Source: an uncultured Prolixibacteraceae bacterium
GTDB lineage: Bacteria > Bacteroidota > Bacteroidia > Bacteroidales > Prolixibacteraceae
DNA length: 8,019 nt
Assembly (NCBI GenBank): GCA_937915865.1
Contig: CALGIG010000093.1
Coordinates: 1-8,019 of the forward strand
Direction: 5' to 3'
Below the pieces are notes generated by a model. It worked only from the letters and a program-made list of their open reading frames with translations. It was not told the DNA's origin and did not search any database. Numbering within the stretch: position 1 is the stretch's first letter; the number at the start of each line of letters is the position of its first letter. Of the stretch, positions 1-6,311 are shown piece after piece. Both the position numbers and the translations under genes were made by a program.

Positions 1-60
1 ACCAGTAAAATCAGGCCACTCAGAGGCTTTTCTTAACTAAACGACATTGAATTATAATTT

Positions 61-726
61 ATGAAAAACTCTCAACTTACTTTAAAGGTGGCGGAGTTTG
101 TTTCTCAATTCCCGCGCATCGATGCTCAGGTTTTCGCCCGTATGCTCGATTATATGCTTGAAAACCAATATTTTGGTGAAAACATCGACATGGTTTTTGA
201 TTTTTGCTTCCAGGAATCAGTAAAAAAAACTAAACCTGATGTTCAAGGATGGCGAAAATCGATCCGATTGCCTGTTACTTTCGAGAATCCCGATTATATC
301 GTTTCTGTGAAAGTAGGAAGAGACGAGATCCTTTTTCGCGCTCGCAACCTTGAAATGGGGATTATGAGTTTCGGATACCATACCGTAATAAACACCCGGA
401 CAGAAATAGAACTGCAAATAAAAGGTTATTTATCTAAAAGCGATTACCTCACCGATGGTTTCTATTATGTCAATAATAATCAAATCATTTGCCACCGGGC
501 TGTAATTGATGGGTTGAAGATTGGCTCGTATACCATCAATAATATAGTCGCAGATGTGTTATCGGAGTCGCAGTTTAAGCTTTTGCTTGACAAGCAGACC
601 CTTGAAAGTACTTCCAGCCAAGCCATCACAAATTTCTACTACAAGTATAATTGGATAGGAACCAGCTTATTAAATAAGTTTTCTACTTATACTTTTTCAG
701 ATAATGCCTTAACTTTTAAAAAGTAG
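61..726 (+). CDS. Retropepsin-like (clan AA) protein, probably catalytically inactive
   Basis: 221-residue protein with no signal peptide or membrane helix, so probably cytoplasmic. The C-terminal half follows the layout of single-domain bacterial retropepsin-like aspartic proteases. There is a beta strand, then a GYLSKSDY segment (residues 122-129), then the pair of strands in 'AVIDGLKIGSYTINNIVADV' (147-166), and finally 'IGTSLLNKFSTYTF' (199-212), which matches the usual LLGxSFLxRF-type closing motif. Aligning back from Gly122 without gaps puts Met102-Ser103-Phe104 where the catalytic Asp-Thr/Ser-Gly should be, so the active Asp seems lost. About 25 extra residues (roughly 173-198) sit before the closing motif. 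The first 80 residues match nothing I recognise. The start is the ATG after an A/T-rich leader. The family call is inference from motif order. It could instead be an unrelated beta-rich protein. Confidence 0.6.
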   Translation: MKNSQLTLKVAEFVSQFPRIDAQVFARMLDYMLENQYFGENIDMVFDFCFQESVKKTKPDVQGWRKSIRLPVTFENPDYIVSVKVGRDEILFRARNLEMGIMSFGYHTVINTRTEIELQIKGYLSKSDYLTDGFYYVNNNQIICHRAVIDGLKIGSYTINNIVADVLSESQFKLLLDKQTLESTSSQAITNFYYKYNWIGTSLLNKFSTYTFSDNALTFKK

Positions 727-863
727 ATACCTGAAATAGCTGTATGTGCAAAAACCAGAAATGTCTCGTTTGCTACAGAGGTAAATATTTCATCTCGTTC
801 GATTTTTAAAGGAATATAATGTTGGTATACAGATTTTAGAACCGCAAACAAAAATTTAGAATT

Positions 864-1448
864 ATGAAAAAAATAGCTTTTTTTATACTTATAACATTAT
901 CAGGAATTTCTTCCTATAGTCAAGGGTATGTTCAGTTAGTATTTGGGTACACTCCACTTCAGGCTACATCGGTAAACACGAAAGGTACTGCTAATGCCTA
1001 TGAAATTAATATGATTGGAATTTCTGACGGATCGTTTGTTGTTGGTGGTGGAAAACTGGGTGTTGGAGTTTACACATTCAGGGGTATTCCAAATGAGGAA
1101 ATCTATAATACAAAGGATCCGTTCAAAAAAAGTATGAGCCGTATTGACATTCACGCAGCGCCTATGCTTGGAGTTGGTACACACATTGTTAAATTAGTAT
1201 GCTCTCCACAATTTGGACTATTTTATTGCGGAATGACAAGCAATGGGCCTAAACTCAATACTACTCTAAAATTAGATGCTGATCTTATAATAGCAAATGC
1301 AGTTTCGTTAGGCATATCTTACTCTCCATTCAACCTAAAACTAGTTAGTACAAATTGGAATTCGACTTACCTCGACGAATCGTATATTTTAATAAAACCA
1401 TCGCTTCAGTTTAAAATAAGTCTTTTGATATCTGGTAATAATGAATAA
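864..1448 (+). CDS. Small secreted beta-rich protein, possibly an outer-membrane barrel
   Basis: 194-residue protein of no family I can name. Residues 1-20 form a typical signal peptide: two lysines, a hydrophobic core (IAFFILITLSGI), then SSYSQ, a common Bacteroidota cleavage context. The mature part is rich in alternating hydrophobic/polar stretches and Gly, for example 'GSFVVGGGKLGVGVYTF' (56-72), 'LVCSPQFGLFYCG' (111-123) and 'LQFKISLLIS' near the end. This suggests beta strands of a small outer-membrane barrel. The C-terminus does not end in the aromatic residue typical of such barrels, so a periplasmic beta protein is also possible. The start follows AATTATGAA, the same leader as the genes at 4766 and 7453. 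It stands alone, with 137 bases before it and 365 after it. It is also more AT-rich than the LRR gene downstream. Confidence 0.75.
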   Translation: MKKIAFFILITLSGISSYSQGYVQLVFGYTPLQATSVNTKGTANAYEINMIGISDGSFVVGGGKLGVGVYTFRGIPNEEIYNTKDPFKKSMSRIDIHAAPMLGVGTHIVKLVCSPQFGLFYCGMTSNGPKLNTTLKLDADLIIANAVSLGISYSPFNLKLVSTNWNSTYLDESYILIKPSLQFKISLLISGNNE

Positions 1449-1507
1449 TCGACAAGGTATAGCCAAGGCTTTAATAAAACAATAAATAGGCACTTTTTGT
1501 TGAAATG

Positions 1508-1554
1508 TCTAAAATGGCAAATATCTTATAATAAACCATTTAGATATATAAGAT
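1508..1554. repeat. Two interleaved inverted repeats
   Basis: Arm A1 TCTAAAATGG (1508-1517) pairs with A2 CCATTTAGA (1536-1544) with one unpaired A. Arm B1 ATCTTATA (1523-1530) is an exact inverted copy of B2 TATAAGAT (1547-1554). The order A1-B1-A2-B2 is the topology of an RNA pseudoknot, or of two alternative hairpins that exclude each other. It lies about 60 bases after the beta-rich protein gene. The stretch is very AT-rich, so chance pairing is a serious alternative. Confidence 0.35.
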
Positions 1555-1609
1555 AAAAGTAGTTCAGTTTGAAATTATCTAAAAGCAATATGGAGTTTTT
1601 TATTCAACT

Positions 1610-1771
1610 ATGTCTTATTGTGTCAGCAGTAGTATGGGGTTATCCCCTTTGAATTTAGATTTTGGAAAGCCCAAATGTGCTTATATAGGTAGTTCCTTGG
1701 GTGGTTTTGCTTGTCTTATTTTGCTTATGTATTCTCGGCTCAACTTACGAAAGCTATTCGATTCTCAATAA
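1610..1771 (+). CDS. Candidate small membrane peptide (weak)
   Basis: A 53-codon frame begins at the ATG at 1610, with an internal ATG at 1634, and ends in TAA at 1769-1771. Residues about 25-41 give one hydrophobic segment 'AYIGSSLGGFACLILLMY', followed by a basic tail 'SRLNLRKLFDSQ', which fits a single-pass peptide with its C-terminus in the cytoplasm. A second short frame, 1590-1652, overlaps it one base out of phase and encodes 'MEFFIQLCLIVSAVVWGYPL', also hydrophobic. Read across a one-base slip near 1644-1650, the two would make a roughly 60-residue two-helix protein. This may therefore be the frameshifted remnant of a small gene rather than an intact one. I see no ribosome binding site or homology support, so the call is tentative. 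Confidence 0.22.
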   Translation: MSYCVSSSMGLSPLNLDFGKPKCAYIGSSLGGFACLILLMYSRLNLRKLFDSQ

Positions 1772-1813
1772 AATAATAGCCCTTTAATAGATATTCACTA
1801 AAAACCGCAGGTT

Positions 1814-2512
1814 ATGAAAGAAAAATTTTTTATCAATACATATCTCGTTTGTTTAGTCCTTAGCATGATAGTGTCTTTATGTCAATGGTTCGAAATCTTT
1901 TCGTTACCAATCACTTTATGGGGCTTGAACCAAACGTTCTGTTTGCTATCACCATTATTGTTTCCCATATTCATGTCTCTTGTATCCAAAGATTTTGGGA
2001 AAAGGAAGATATTTCATCCTTTTTGGATGTTGTGCTTAATAATAGCGGGTGTTTTTACAATATACTTTTCGACACACATCGTGATTGATAGGTGCCAAAA
2101 CGGGAAGTACGCATTGGTAAAAAAGGCATTCTTTTTACATAAAGAAATCCTATCAGATTGTGATTCGATTGTCGGTCATAAAGTCGCGGCCCAGGCTTGG
2201 CGGTATTATTATGCAAAAGTTGCTCACATGGATTGGGTCGAAATGTATGCGTTTCGTCGCAATAAGCACGAATGGGGATTATATTTCCCTGATAATGAGA
2301 ATAGATGTGTGGACAAACGATTGATCTTCCCGGCAGTTTATGACTCAATTGTCCTTAGCGAGAGAATAATTATCCAATCGCATGATACCATAAGATATAG
2401 TGTATTCAAATTATGGCTTGGAGGGAAGTCTTGTGAACGTAATTACCTTGGAAAAATTCCAACTGATGAAATAGAAATACGTGTTGATTTGACTCCTGAT
2501 GGCGCTCCATAA
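1814..2512 (+). CDS. Three-helix membrane protein with WG-repeat-like outer domain
   Basis: 232-residue integral membrane protein. Hydrophobic segments lie at about residues 8-24, 35-57 and 68-92. The basic loop KDFGKRK (59-65) between helices 2 and 3 should face the cytoplasm, which places the N-terminus inside and the 140-residue C-terminal domain outside the inner membrane. That domain contains 'KYALVKK...CDSI' (98-119) and 'WGLYF...LIFPAVYDSIVL' (154-181). These resemble the 'kWGLid...vipPkYDsi' signature of WG repeats, which are common in Bacteroidota and usually of unknown binding function. Only one good copy and one worn copy are present. The start ATG has AAAACCGCAGGTT before it and no clear ribosome binding site. 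No partner gene is adjacent, and the function is unknown. Confidence 0.75.
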   Translation: MKEKFFINTYLVCLVLSMIVSLCQWFEIFSLPITLWGLNQTFCLLSPLLFPIFMSLVSKDFGKRKIFHPFWMLCLIIAGVFTIYFSTHIVIDRCQNGKYALVKKAFFLHKEILSDCDSIVGHKVAAQAWRYYYAKVAHMDWVEMYAFRRNKHEWGLYFPDNENRCVDKRLIFPAVYDSIVLSERIIIQSHDTIRYSVFKLWLGGKSCERNYLGKIPTDEIEIRVDLTPDGAP

Positions 2513-2515
2513 CCA

Positions 2516-2550
2516 CATATTGTTATCAAACCCCATATTGATACGAAATA
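2516..2550. repeat. Short imperfect direct repeat upstream of the LRR gene
   Basis: CATATTG occurs at 2516-2522 and again at 2534-2540, exactly 18 bases apart. Each copy is followed by a similar tail (TTATCAAA and ATACGAAA). It sits in the 66-78-base gap before the LRR gene and could be a tandem binding site near its promoter. The matches are short and AT-rich, so chance is possible. Confidence 0.2.
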
Positions 2551-2590
2551 CAACAAATAATTGATATTAAATTAGTTAATGCAAATTATC

Positions 2591-4042
2591 ATGAAACAAT
2601 TTATCATTTGCCTCATCTTCCTATTCAGTCTTGCCGCCCAAATGGCACGCTCTGCCGACTTTTATGTTGATAATATGCCCTATTACATAATCTCTCATGT
2701 TGCCCCATCCGTGAAAATTGCGATGGAAACATACGAAGATCAAAATATGAATTTATCGGGCGATGTGGTTATACCCGAAACAGTTTCGCATGACGGTATC
2801 AATTATACCGTCACACGGATTGACGGTTTCTCATTCGGATTTTGCGATCGTGTAACGTCATGGTACATCCCAAAATCTGTTGTATCACTTGGCCCTTTGA
2901 GTTCGCAGGTTGACATAAACGTTGCTTCTGACAATCCAAGGTATGCCTCGATTGACGGTATACTTTTCAATAAAAACCTGACCAAATTAATTTGTTATCC
3001 TATCAACAGAAAAGCAACAAGTTACACAGTACCCTCTTCTGTCCAGATTATTTACACAAGTGCATTTCATGGGTGCAAATTCATCGAAAAGATCATTTTA
3101 GGAAATGCAGTTACCGAAATTCAGGATATGGCATTTGCCGGTTGCAACAACCTCAAGGAAATTAACCTACCTACTTCGCTTAGAGCGATCGGGAATGCTG
3201 CATTTGGTTATTGTCGACTCCAAGATATCATAATCCCAGCAGGTCTTACCACCATTGGTGTTGGCGCCTTTCGATCGTACTGGAAGATAAACTCGATTAG
3301 CATACCAGCATCCGTGACCATCATTGGCGAAGAAGCTTTAAACGACTGCAAATCATTATATGTTGTCCCAGCCAATAGAAACTACTGCACAGAGGGCGGT
3401 GTACTGTTTAACAAAGCAAAAACCAGTCTTATCAGGTATCCGATATGTCTCAAAAATAACAAATACATCGTGCCAGCGACGGTGAAGCGTATCGAGAAAC
3501 GGGCTTTCTCTGAGGCTACATTTAGTAGCCTTATTTTGCCGTCATCTCTGCTAAGTATTGGAGATGAAGCCTTTTGGGGCTGCACTAATTTTGAAAGCAT
3601 GATCATTCCCCAATCGTTAACATGGGACGGGAAATATCCATTTTTTAGGGCTTGGAACAGCAAAACCTTAAAACGAATTGAAGTTGACCCTGCAAACACC
3701 AGTTTCAGGAGCATCGATGGCGTCTTGTACAACAAGGCGGCAACCAAGCTATTATGTTGTCCCCAGGGCAAAGCCGTTGGCGTGTTCACGGTTCCGTCAA
3801 GTGTAAGACGAATTGATTGCAGCGCATTTTATGAAAACGAAAACCTTACAAAGATTATTCTGAACCAAGGTTTGACCGAGATAGGCAGCTATTCCTTTTT
3901 CGGATGTTCAAACCTTGTTGAAATGAACATTCCAGATACTCTCAAAAGCATAGAAGACTGTGCTTTTGGGTGGACCAAATTACAGTTGAACCTCCCTTCA
4001 GGGATCAAGCTTGGGAATGAGCTGTTTGGAAGAAACCAATGA
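2591..4042 (+). CDS. Secreted BspA-like leucine-rich-repeat surface protein
   Basis: 483-residue protein of the BspA/TpLRR type (LRR_5 repeats), a family of secreted or cell-surface proteins in Bacteroidota and spirochaetes, some of which bind host proteins or other cells. I chose the ATG at 2591 because it gives a clean signal peptide (MKQFIICLIFLFSLAAQMARSA). An in-frame ATG at 2579 would add four residues. Repeats of the form 'LxxIxxxAFxGCxxLxxIxIPxSL' run through residues about 60-475, for example 'EIQDMAFAGCNNLKEINLP' and 'EIGSYSFFGCSNLVEMNIP'. Three longer modules with an '(I/G)DG(I/V)LFNK...KL(I/L)xxP' core, which often occur in BspA proteins, interrupt them around residues 113-148, 258-297 and 364-403. 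The protein stops inside the last repeat. It shows no type IX secretion C-terminal domain, membrane anchor or lipobox, so how it would stay on the surface is unclear. Confidence 0.9.
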   Translation: MKQFIICLIFLFSLAAQMARSADFYVDNMPYYIISHVAPSVKIAMETYEDQNMNLSGDVVIPETVSHDGINYTVTRIDGFSFGFCDRVTSWYIPKSVVSLGPLSSQVDINVASDNPRYASIDGILFNKNLTKLICYPINRKATSYTVPSSVQIIYTSAFHGCKFIEKIILGNAVTEIQDMAFAGCNNLKEINLPTSLRAIGNAAFGYCRLQDIIIPAGLTTIGVGAFRSYWKINSISIPASVTIIGEEALNDCKSLYVVPANRNYCTEGGVLFNKAKTSLIRYPICLKNNKYIVPATVKRIEKRAFSEATFSSLILPSSLLSIGDEAFWGCTNFESMIIPQSLTWDGKYPFFRAWNSKTLKRIEVDPANTSFRSIDGVLYNKAATKLLCCPQGKAVGVFTVPSSVRRIDCSAFYENENLTKIILNQGLTEIGSYSFFGCSNLVEMNIPDTLKSIEDCAFGWTKLQLNLPSGIKLGNELFGRNQ

Positions 4043-4070
4043 TATTTTCCATGATCAGCTTGTGGTATAT

Positions 4071-4105
4071 TATTGAGCAGGTGTCTTCAAATCGCCTGCT
4101 CAATA
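4071..4105 (+). terminator. Strong hairpin, candidate terminator or attenuator
   Basis: Bases 4071-4083 pair with 4093-4105 over 13 positions with a single G-T wobble, around the core ATTGAGCAGG/CCTGCTCAAT. The loop is nine bases. It begins 28 bases after the LRR stop codon and ends 40 bases before the methyltransferase start, so it may end LRR transcription. The bases after it are A-rich rather than T-rich, so a classic rho-independent terminator is not assured. An attenuator, mRNA 3'-end stabiliser or protein binding site would fit equally well. Confidence 0.55.
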
Positions 4106-4115
4106 GAAAAAGAAA

Positions 4116-4127
4116 TTAAGTACTTAA
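4116..4127. promoter_or_regulatory. Perfect 12-bp palindrome before the five-gene unit
   Basis: TTAAGTACTTAA is identical to its reverse complement and lies 18 bases before the methyltransferase ATG, just downstream of the hairpin. It is a candidate operator for a dimeric regulator controlling the 4146-8007 genes. No convincing Bacteroidota -33/-7 promoter (TTTG and TAnnTTTG) could be fixed next to it. Confidence 0.3.
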
Positions 4128-4145
4128 AATTTAACATTGTATAAT

Positions 4146-4748
4146 ATGGCTACAGATATTCAGAAGCTACTATCAAACCTGAAAAGGTTCTATGATTTCA
4201 GCGGCAAGACTATCATATCGGTCGGAGCTGGGGGAGGCCAGTTGATTGAATATGGCAGGACAGCAAAGCAAGTGTATGCTGTTGACAACGATTTGGCAGC
4301 AATCGAAATACTAAAAGACCGCCTGGAATTGGATCAGGACCTGAAACAAAAATTTACTGTGCTACATACTGATTTTTATGATATTGATATTCACGCCGAT
4401 GTGGTGTTTTACGAGTTTTCGCTACACGAAATGTCCAACCCCAAAACAGCTATTCGGAAAGCCCTACAACTTGCTCCACAGGTAGTTATTGCCGATCATG
4501 GGCCATACTCTGAATGGACGTGGCTGATCGGAGAAGAGGATAAGGTAGCCTGCGTGTGGACCGCTTACCTGAAACCTTGCATAACCAAATTGCAGGTTTA
4601 CGAAGCTACGCAACAGTTTGCTGATTTTGAAGAATTATACAACAAAGTAAAAACGCAAGGCGAAGCGACCATCAATCGTATCGAAAAATACCGTTATGCT
4701 ACCAACATCAGCATACCTATGCAATATGTATTTGCATTGATTAACTAA
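4146..4748 (+). CDS. Class I SAM-dependent methyltransferase
   Basis: 200-residue cytoplasmic enzyme predicted to transfer a methyl group from S-adenosylmethionine; its substrate cannot be read from the sequence. Motif I, the SAM-binding Gly loop, is 'IISVGAGGGQLIEYG' (23-37). Motif II is 'VYAVDND' (43-49), with the acidic residue expected to contact the ribose. 'HTDFYDIDIHADVVFYEF' (74-91) covers motifs III-IV, and 'VVIADHGP' (113-120) follows. There is no NPPY or DPPY catalytic motif of DNA/RNA amino-methyltransferases, so a small molecule or protein substrate is more likely. A TTG codon nine bases upstream is in frame, but the ATG is the better start because MATDIQKLL leads directly into the helix before motif I. 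It is the first gene of a tight five-gene run and the only product without an export signal or membrane helix. Confidence 0.88.
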   Translation: MATDIQKLLSNLKRFYDFSGKTIISVGAGGGQLIEYGRTAKQVYAVDNDLAAIEILKDRLELDQDLKQKFTVLHTDFYDIDIHADVVFYEFSLHEMSNPKTAIRKALQLAPQVVIADHGPYSEWTWLIGEEDKVACVWTAYLKPCITKLQVYEATQQFADFEELYNKVKTQGEATINRIEKYRYATNISIPMQYVFALIN

Positions 4749-4765
4749 TTTAAAACTATACAATT

Positions 4766-6307
4766 ATGAAGCTATTTTATTTCTTCCTGACTATTTTGGT
4801 GCTAGTAACAGCCAATACGCTTGTTATAGCAGAGCAACGACCCACGCGAAAAGTGCTTTTCACATTGAACCGTAACGAAGTGCTTGATGAAGGAGAGTAC
4901 TACGTTGAATTTACGTCTTCAACCGATAAGTTTTCGGCTATTGTGATGGACACGATTACCGGTTGCCGTACTTTCGTTTTCAACGGCAGACGTCTGGCAC
5001 AAACAACTACAAGGTTTGAAGAAACTTTTGACTTTTTTGATATAACTTACATCTGTGCAACAATTGAAAACGGCTATGCCTTCGCCTATCATAACGGAAA
5101 TAACGAAATTGTATTAAACCTTGGGGAACAGGAGTTTGGCCCCTATTATAAGGCTGAGATTTTTCACTACCTATCATTTAACGAATTCTCTTTCAAGTAT
5201 ATTGACGAGCAGCAGCAAGAATGGATCAACATGAGTGGCAAGGCTTACGGACCCTACACCAAAGCAGGTATATTCGCTAATGATGGTTTTGCGTATGAAT
5301 TGGCTGGTAAATGGTTTGAGAACAGCAATGGCAAAATTACCGGGCCTTTTACGGGTGGCTCGCCACACTTATGTAAATATGAAGGATGTGGTGCAATAAG
5401 CCCTAACGGACAATCGTATGCCTTCGTTTGGACGGACGGCAAAGAAAGTAAACGTTTTAACCTGAACGTTAATGGCAAATGCAGCAATGTTTTTAGCATT
5501 TGTGATTGTTACAACACAATAAAAGTAACCGACTCGGGACACTATGCGCTTAAATATCATATTGATAGAGGAAATTATTTTATCAGGATAGATGGTAAAG
5601 AATATGGTCCTTATTATTATTGTTCAAATCCTTGTATGAATAATTCAGGTGAATGGGCCTTTTATTACGAGAAACTAAACAGCGAGAAAAAAAGTGAAAT
5701 ATGGGTGTTGACCAGTAAAAGTGGAGAGATAGGGCCATTCAATAAGGAAAATTCTTTTTGGGGTGCGGGAATTTCCGATTTGCAATTGGCCGAGGATGGG
5801 ACATTGGCGTACATGATAGACCATAAAAAAATTAGCATTGGCAACACTATAATTTCTAGCGATGATAGAATTTCCTCATTAAGTTTATACGACAAGGATG
5901 ATTATGTATGGGAATTCGGAAAGGACGATAAGTGGTATGTACATACTAAATTAAAGAATTATGGACCTTACAGTTATATCCATGAGCTTGAGGCTTTGGA
6001 TAATGGTAAGTTCATGTTTAATTTCGAAACTAACAATGGGAAACAGTTGACCAACAATTCGGGTAGAATTGAAGTAATAGAAGGAGGTCGATATAGAATA
6101 TTCGAGTTTACTGAAGTAAACGAGATTCAATCGCCTGACCAAATGCACAGCTTTTACTCTGATTACGGCTATAATTATGTTGTCATCGATGGTGTCAGCG
6201 TTGGTCATTCGGCTGCATTAAGGTGCTGGTATGAGCCGAAAACGAATTCTTTTGTCTGGAATTCACTTGAGGGTAGAGAGTTAGTTGTTTACTCGTTTAA
6301 ATTGTAA
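4766..6307 (+). CDS. Secreted GPY/GPF-repeat protein, possibly beta-propeller
   Basis: 513-residue protein with a signal peptide (residues 1-22, hydrophobic FYFFLTILVLV then VIAEQ). The mature chain is built from units of about 35-50 residues, each with a strand rich in aromatic residues, a turn such as NGK or DGKEY, and the motif (Y/F/T/I)GP(Y/F). These motifs lie at residues 125-127, 162-164, 193-195, 281-283, 323-325 and 400-402. Worn copies occur in between ('NVNGKCSNVF', 'VVIDGVSVGH'). Phrases such as 'SPNGQSYAF', 'TDSGHYALKY' and 'NNSGEWAFYY' open the units in the way seen in TolB/WD40-type propeller blades. Six to eight blades are plausible. I cannot name a family, and WG-repeat proteins are only superficially similar. 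The start follows AATTATGAA, 17 bases after the methyltransferase. The protein should be periplasmic or exported, with no membrane anchor or sorting domain seen. Confidence 0.85.
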   Translation: MKLFYFFLTILVLVTANTLVIAEQRPTRKVLFTLNRNEVLDEGEYYVEFTSSTDKFSAIVMDTITGCRTFVFNGRRLAQTTTRFEETFDFFDITYICATIENGYAFAYHNGNNEIVLNLGEQEFGPYYKAEIFHYLSFNEFSFKYIDEQQQEWINMSGKAYGPYTKAGIFANDGFAYELAGKWFENSNGKITGPFTGGSPHLCKYEGCGAISPNGQSYAFVWTDGKESKRFNLNVNGKCSNVFSICDCYNTIKVTDSGHYALKYHIDRGNYFIRIDGKEYGPYYYCSNPCMNNSGEWAFYYEKLNSEKKSEIWVLTSKSGEIGPFNKENSFWGAGISDLQLAEDGTLAYMIDHKKISIGNTIISSDDRISSLSLYDKDDYVWEFGKDDKWYVHTKLKNYGPYSYIHELEALDNGKFMFNFETNNGKQLTNNSGRIEVIEGGRYRIFEFTEVNEIQSPDQMHSFYSDYGYNYVVIDGVSVGHSAALRCWYEPKTNSFVWNSLEGRELVVYSFKL

Positions 6308-6311
6308 CCTC

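Noticed and set aside
1..60. Tail of an upstream gene in the first 40 bases
   Set aside because: Two frames end in stops here (34-36 and 38-40), but a dozen codons are too few to support a gene.
1590..1652. TGA at 1650-1652 as a recoded codon (Trp or selenocysteine)
   Set aside because: TGA is a real stop at 4040-4042 and Trp is TGG throughout. The frame after this TGA meets TAG within two codons, so read-through gives nothing.
3382..3789. 135-codon minus-strand open frame inside the LRR gene
   Set aside because: It lies wholly inside a convincing + strand repeat gene, and its translation has no recognisable domain.
4137..4145. TTG start nine bases before the methyltransferase ATG, and TATAAT at 4140-4145 as a promoter -10 box
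   Set aside because: The ATG at 4146 gives a normal N-terminus and the extra residues add nothing. A -10 box touching the start codon would put the transcript start inside the gene, and Bacteroidota use a different promoter consensus.
4146..4748. Methyltransferase as part of a restriction-modification or phage-defence system
   Set aside because: It has no NPPY/DPPY motif or DNA target-recognition domain, and no nuclease gene is nearby.
4766..6307. The GPY-repeat protein as a WG-repeat or YwqK/MORN-type protein
   Set aside because: The repeats lack the WG...PxYD signature and the G(L/K)xxGxWxxYY spacing of those families, so I left the family unnamed.
6285..6311. TTG start for the lysozyme-like gene overlapping the previous gene
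   Set aside because: It would put MFTRLNCNL in front of a complete signal peptide that starts at the ATG at 6312.
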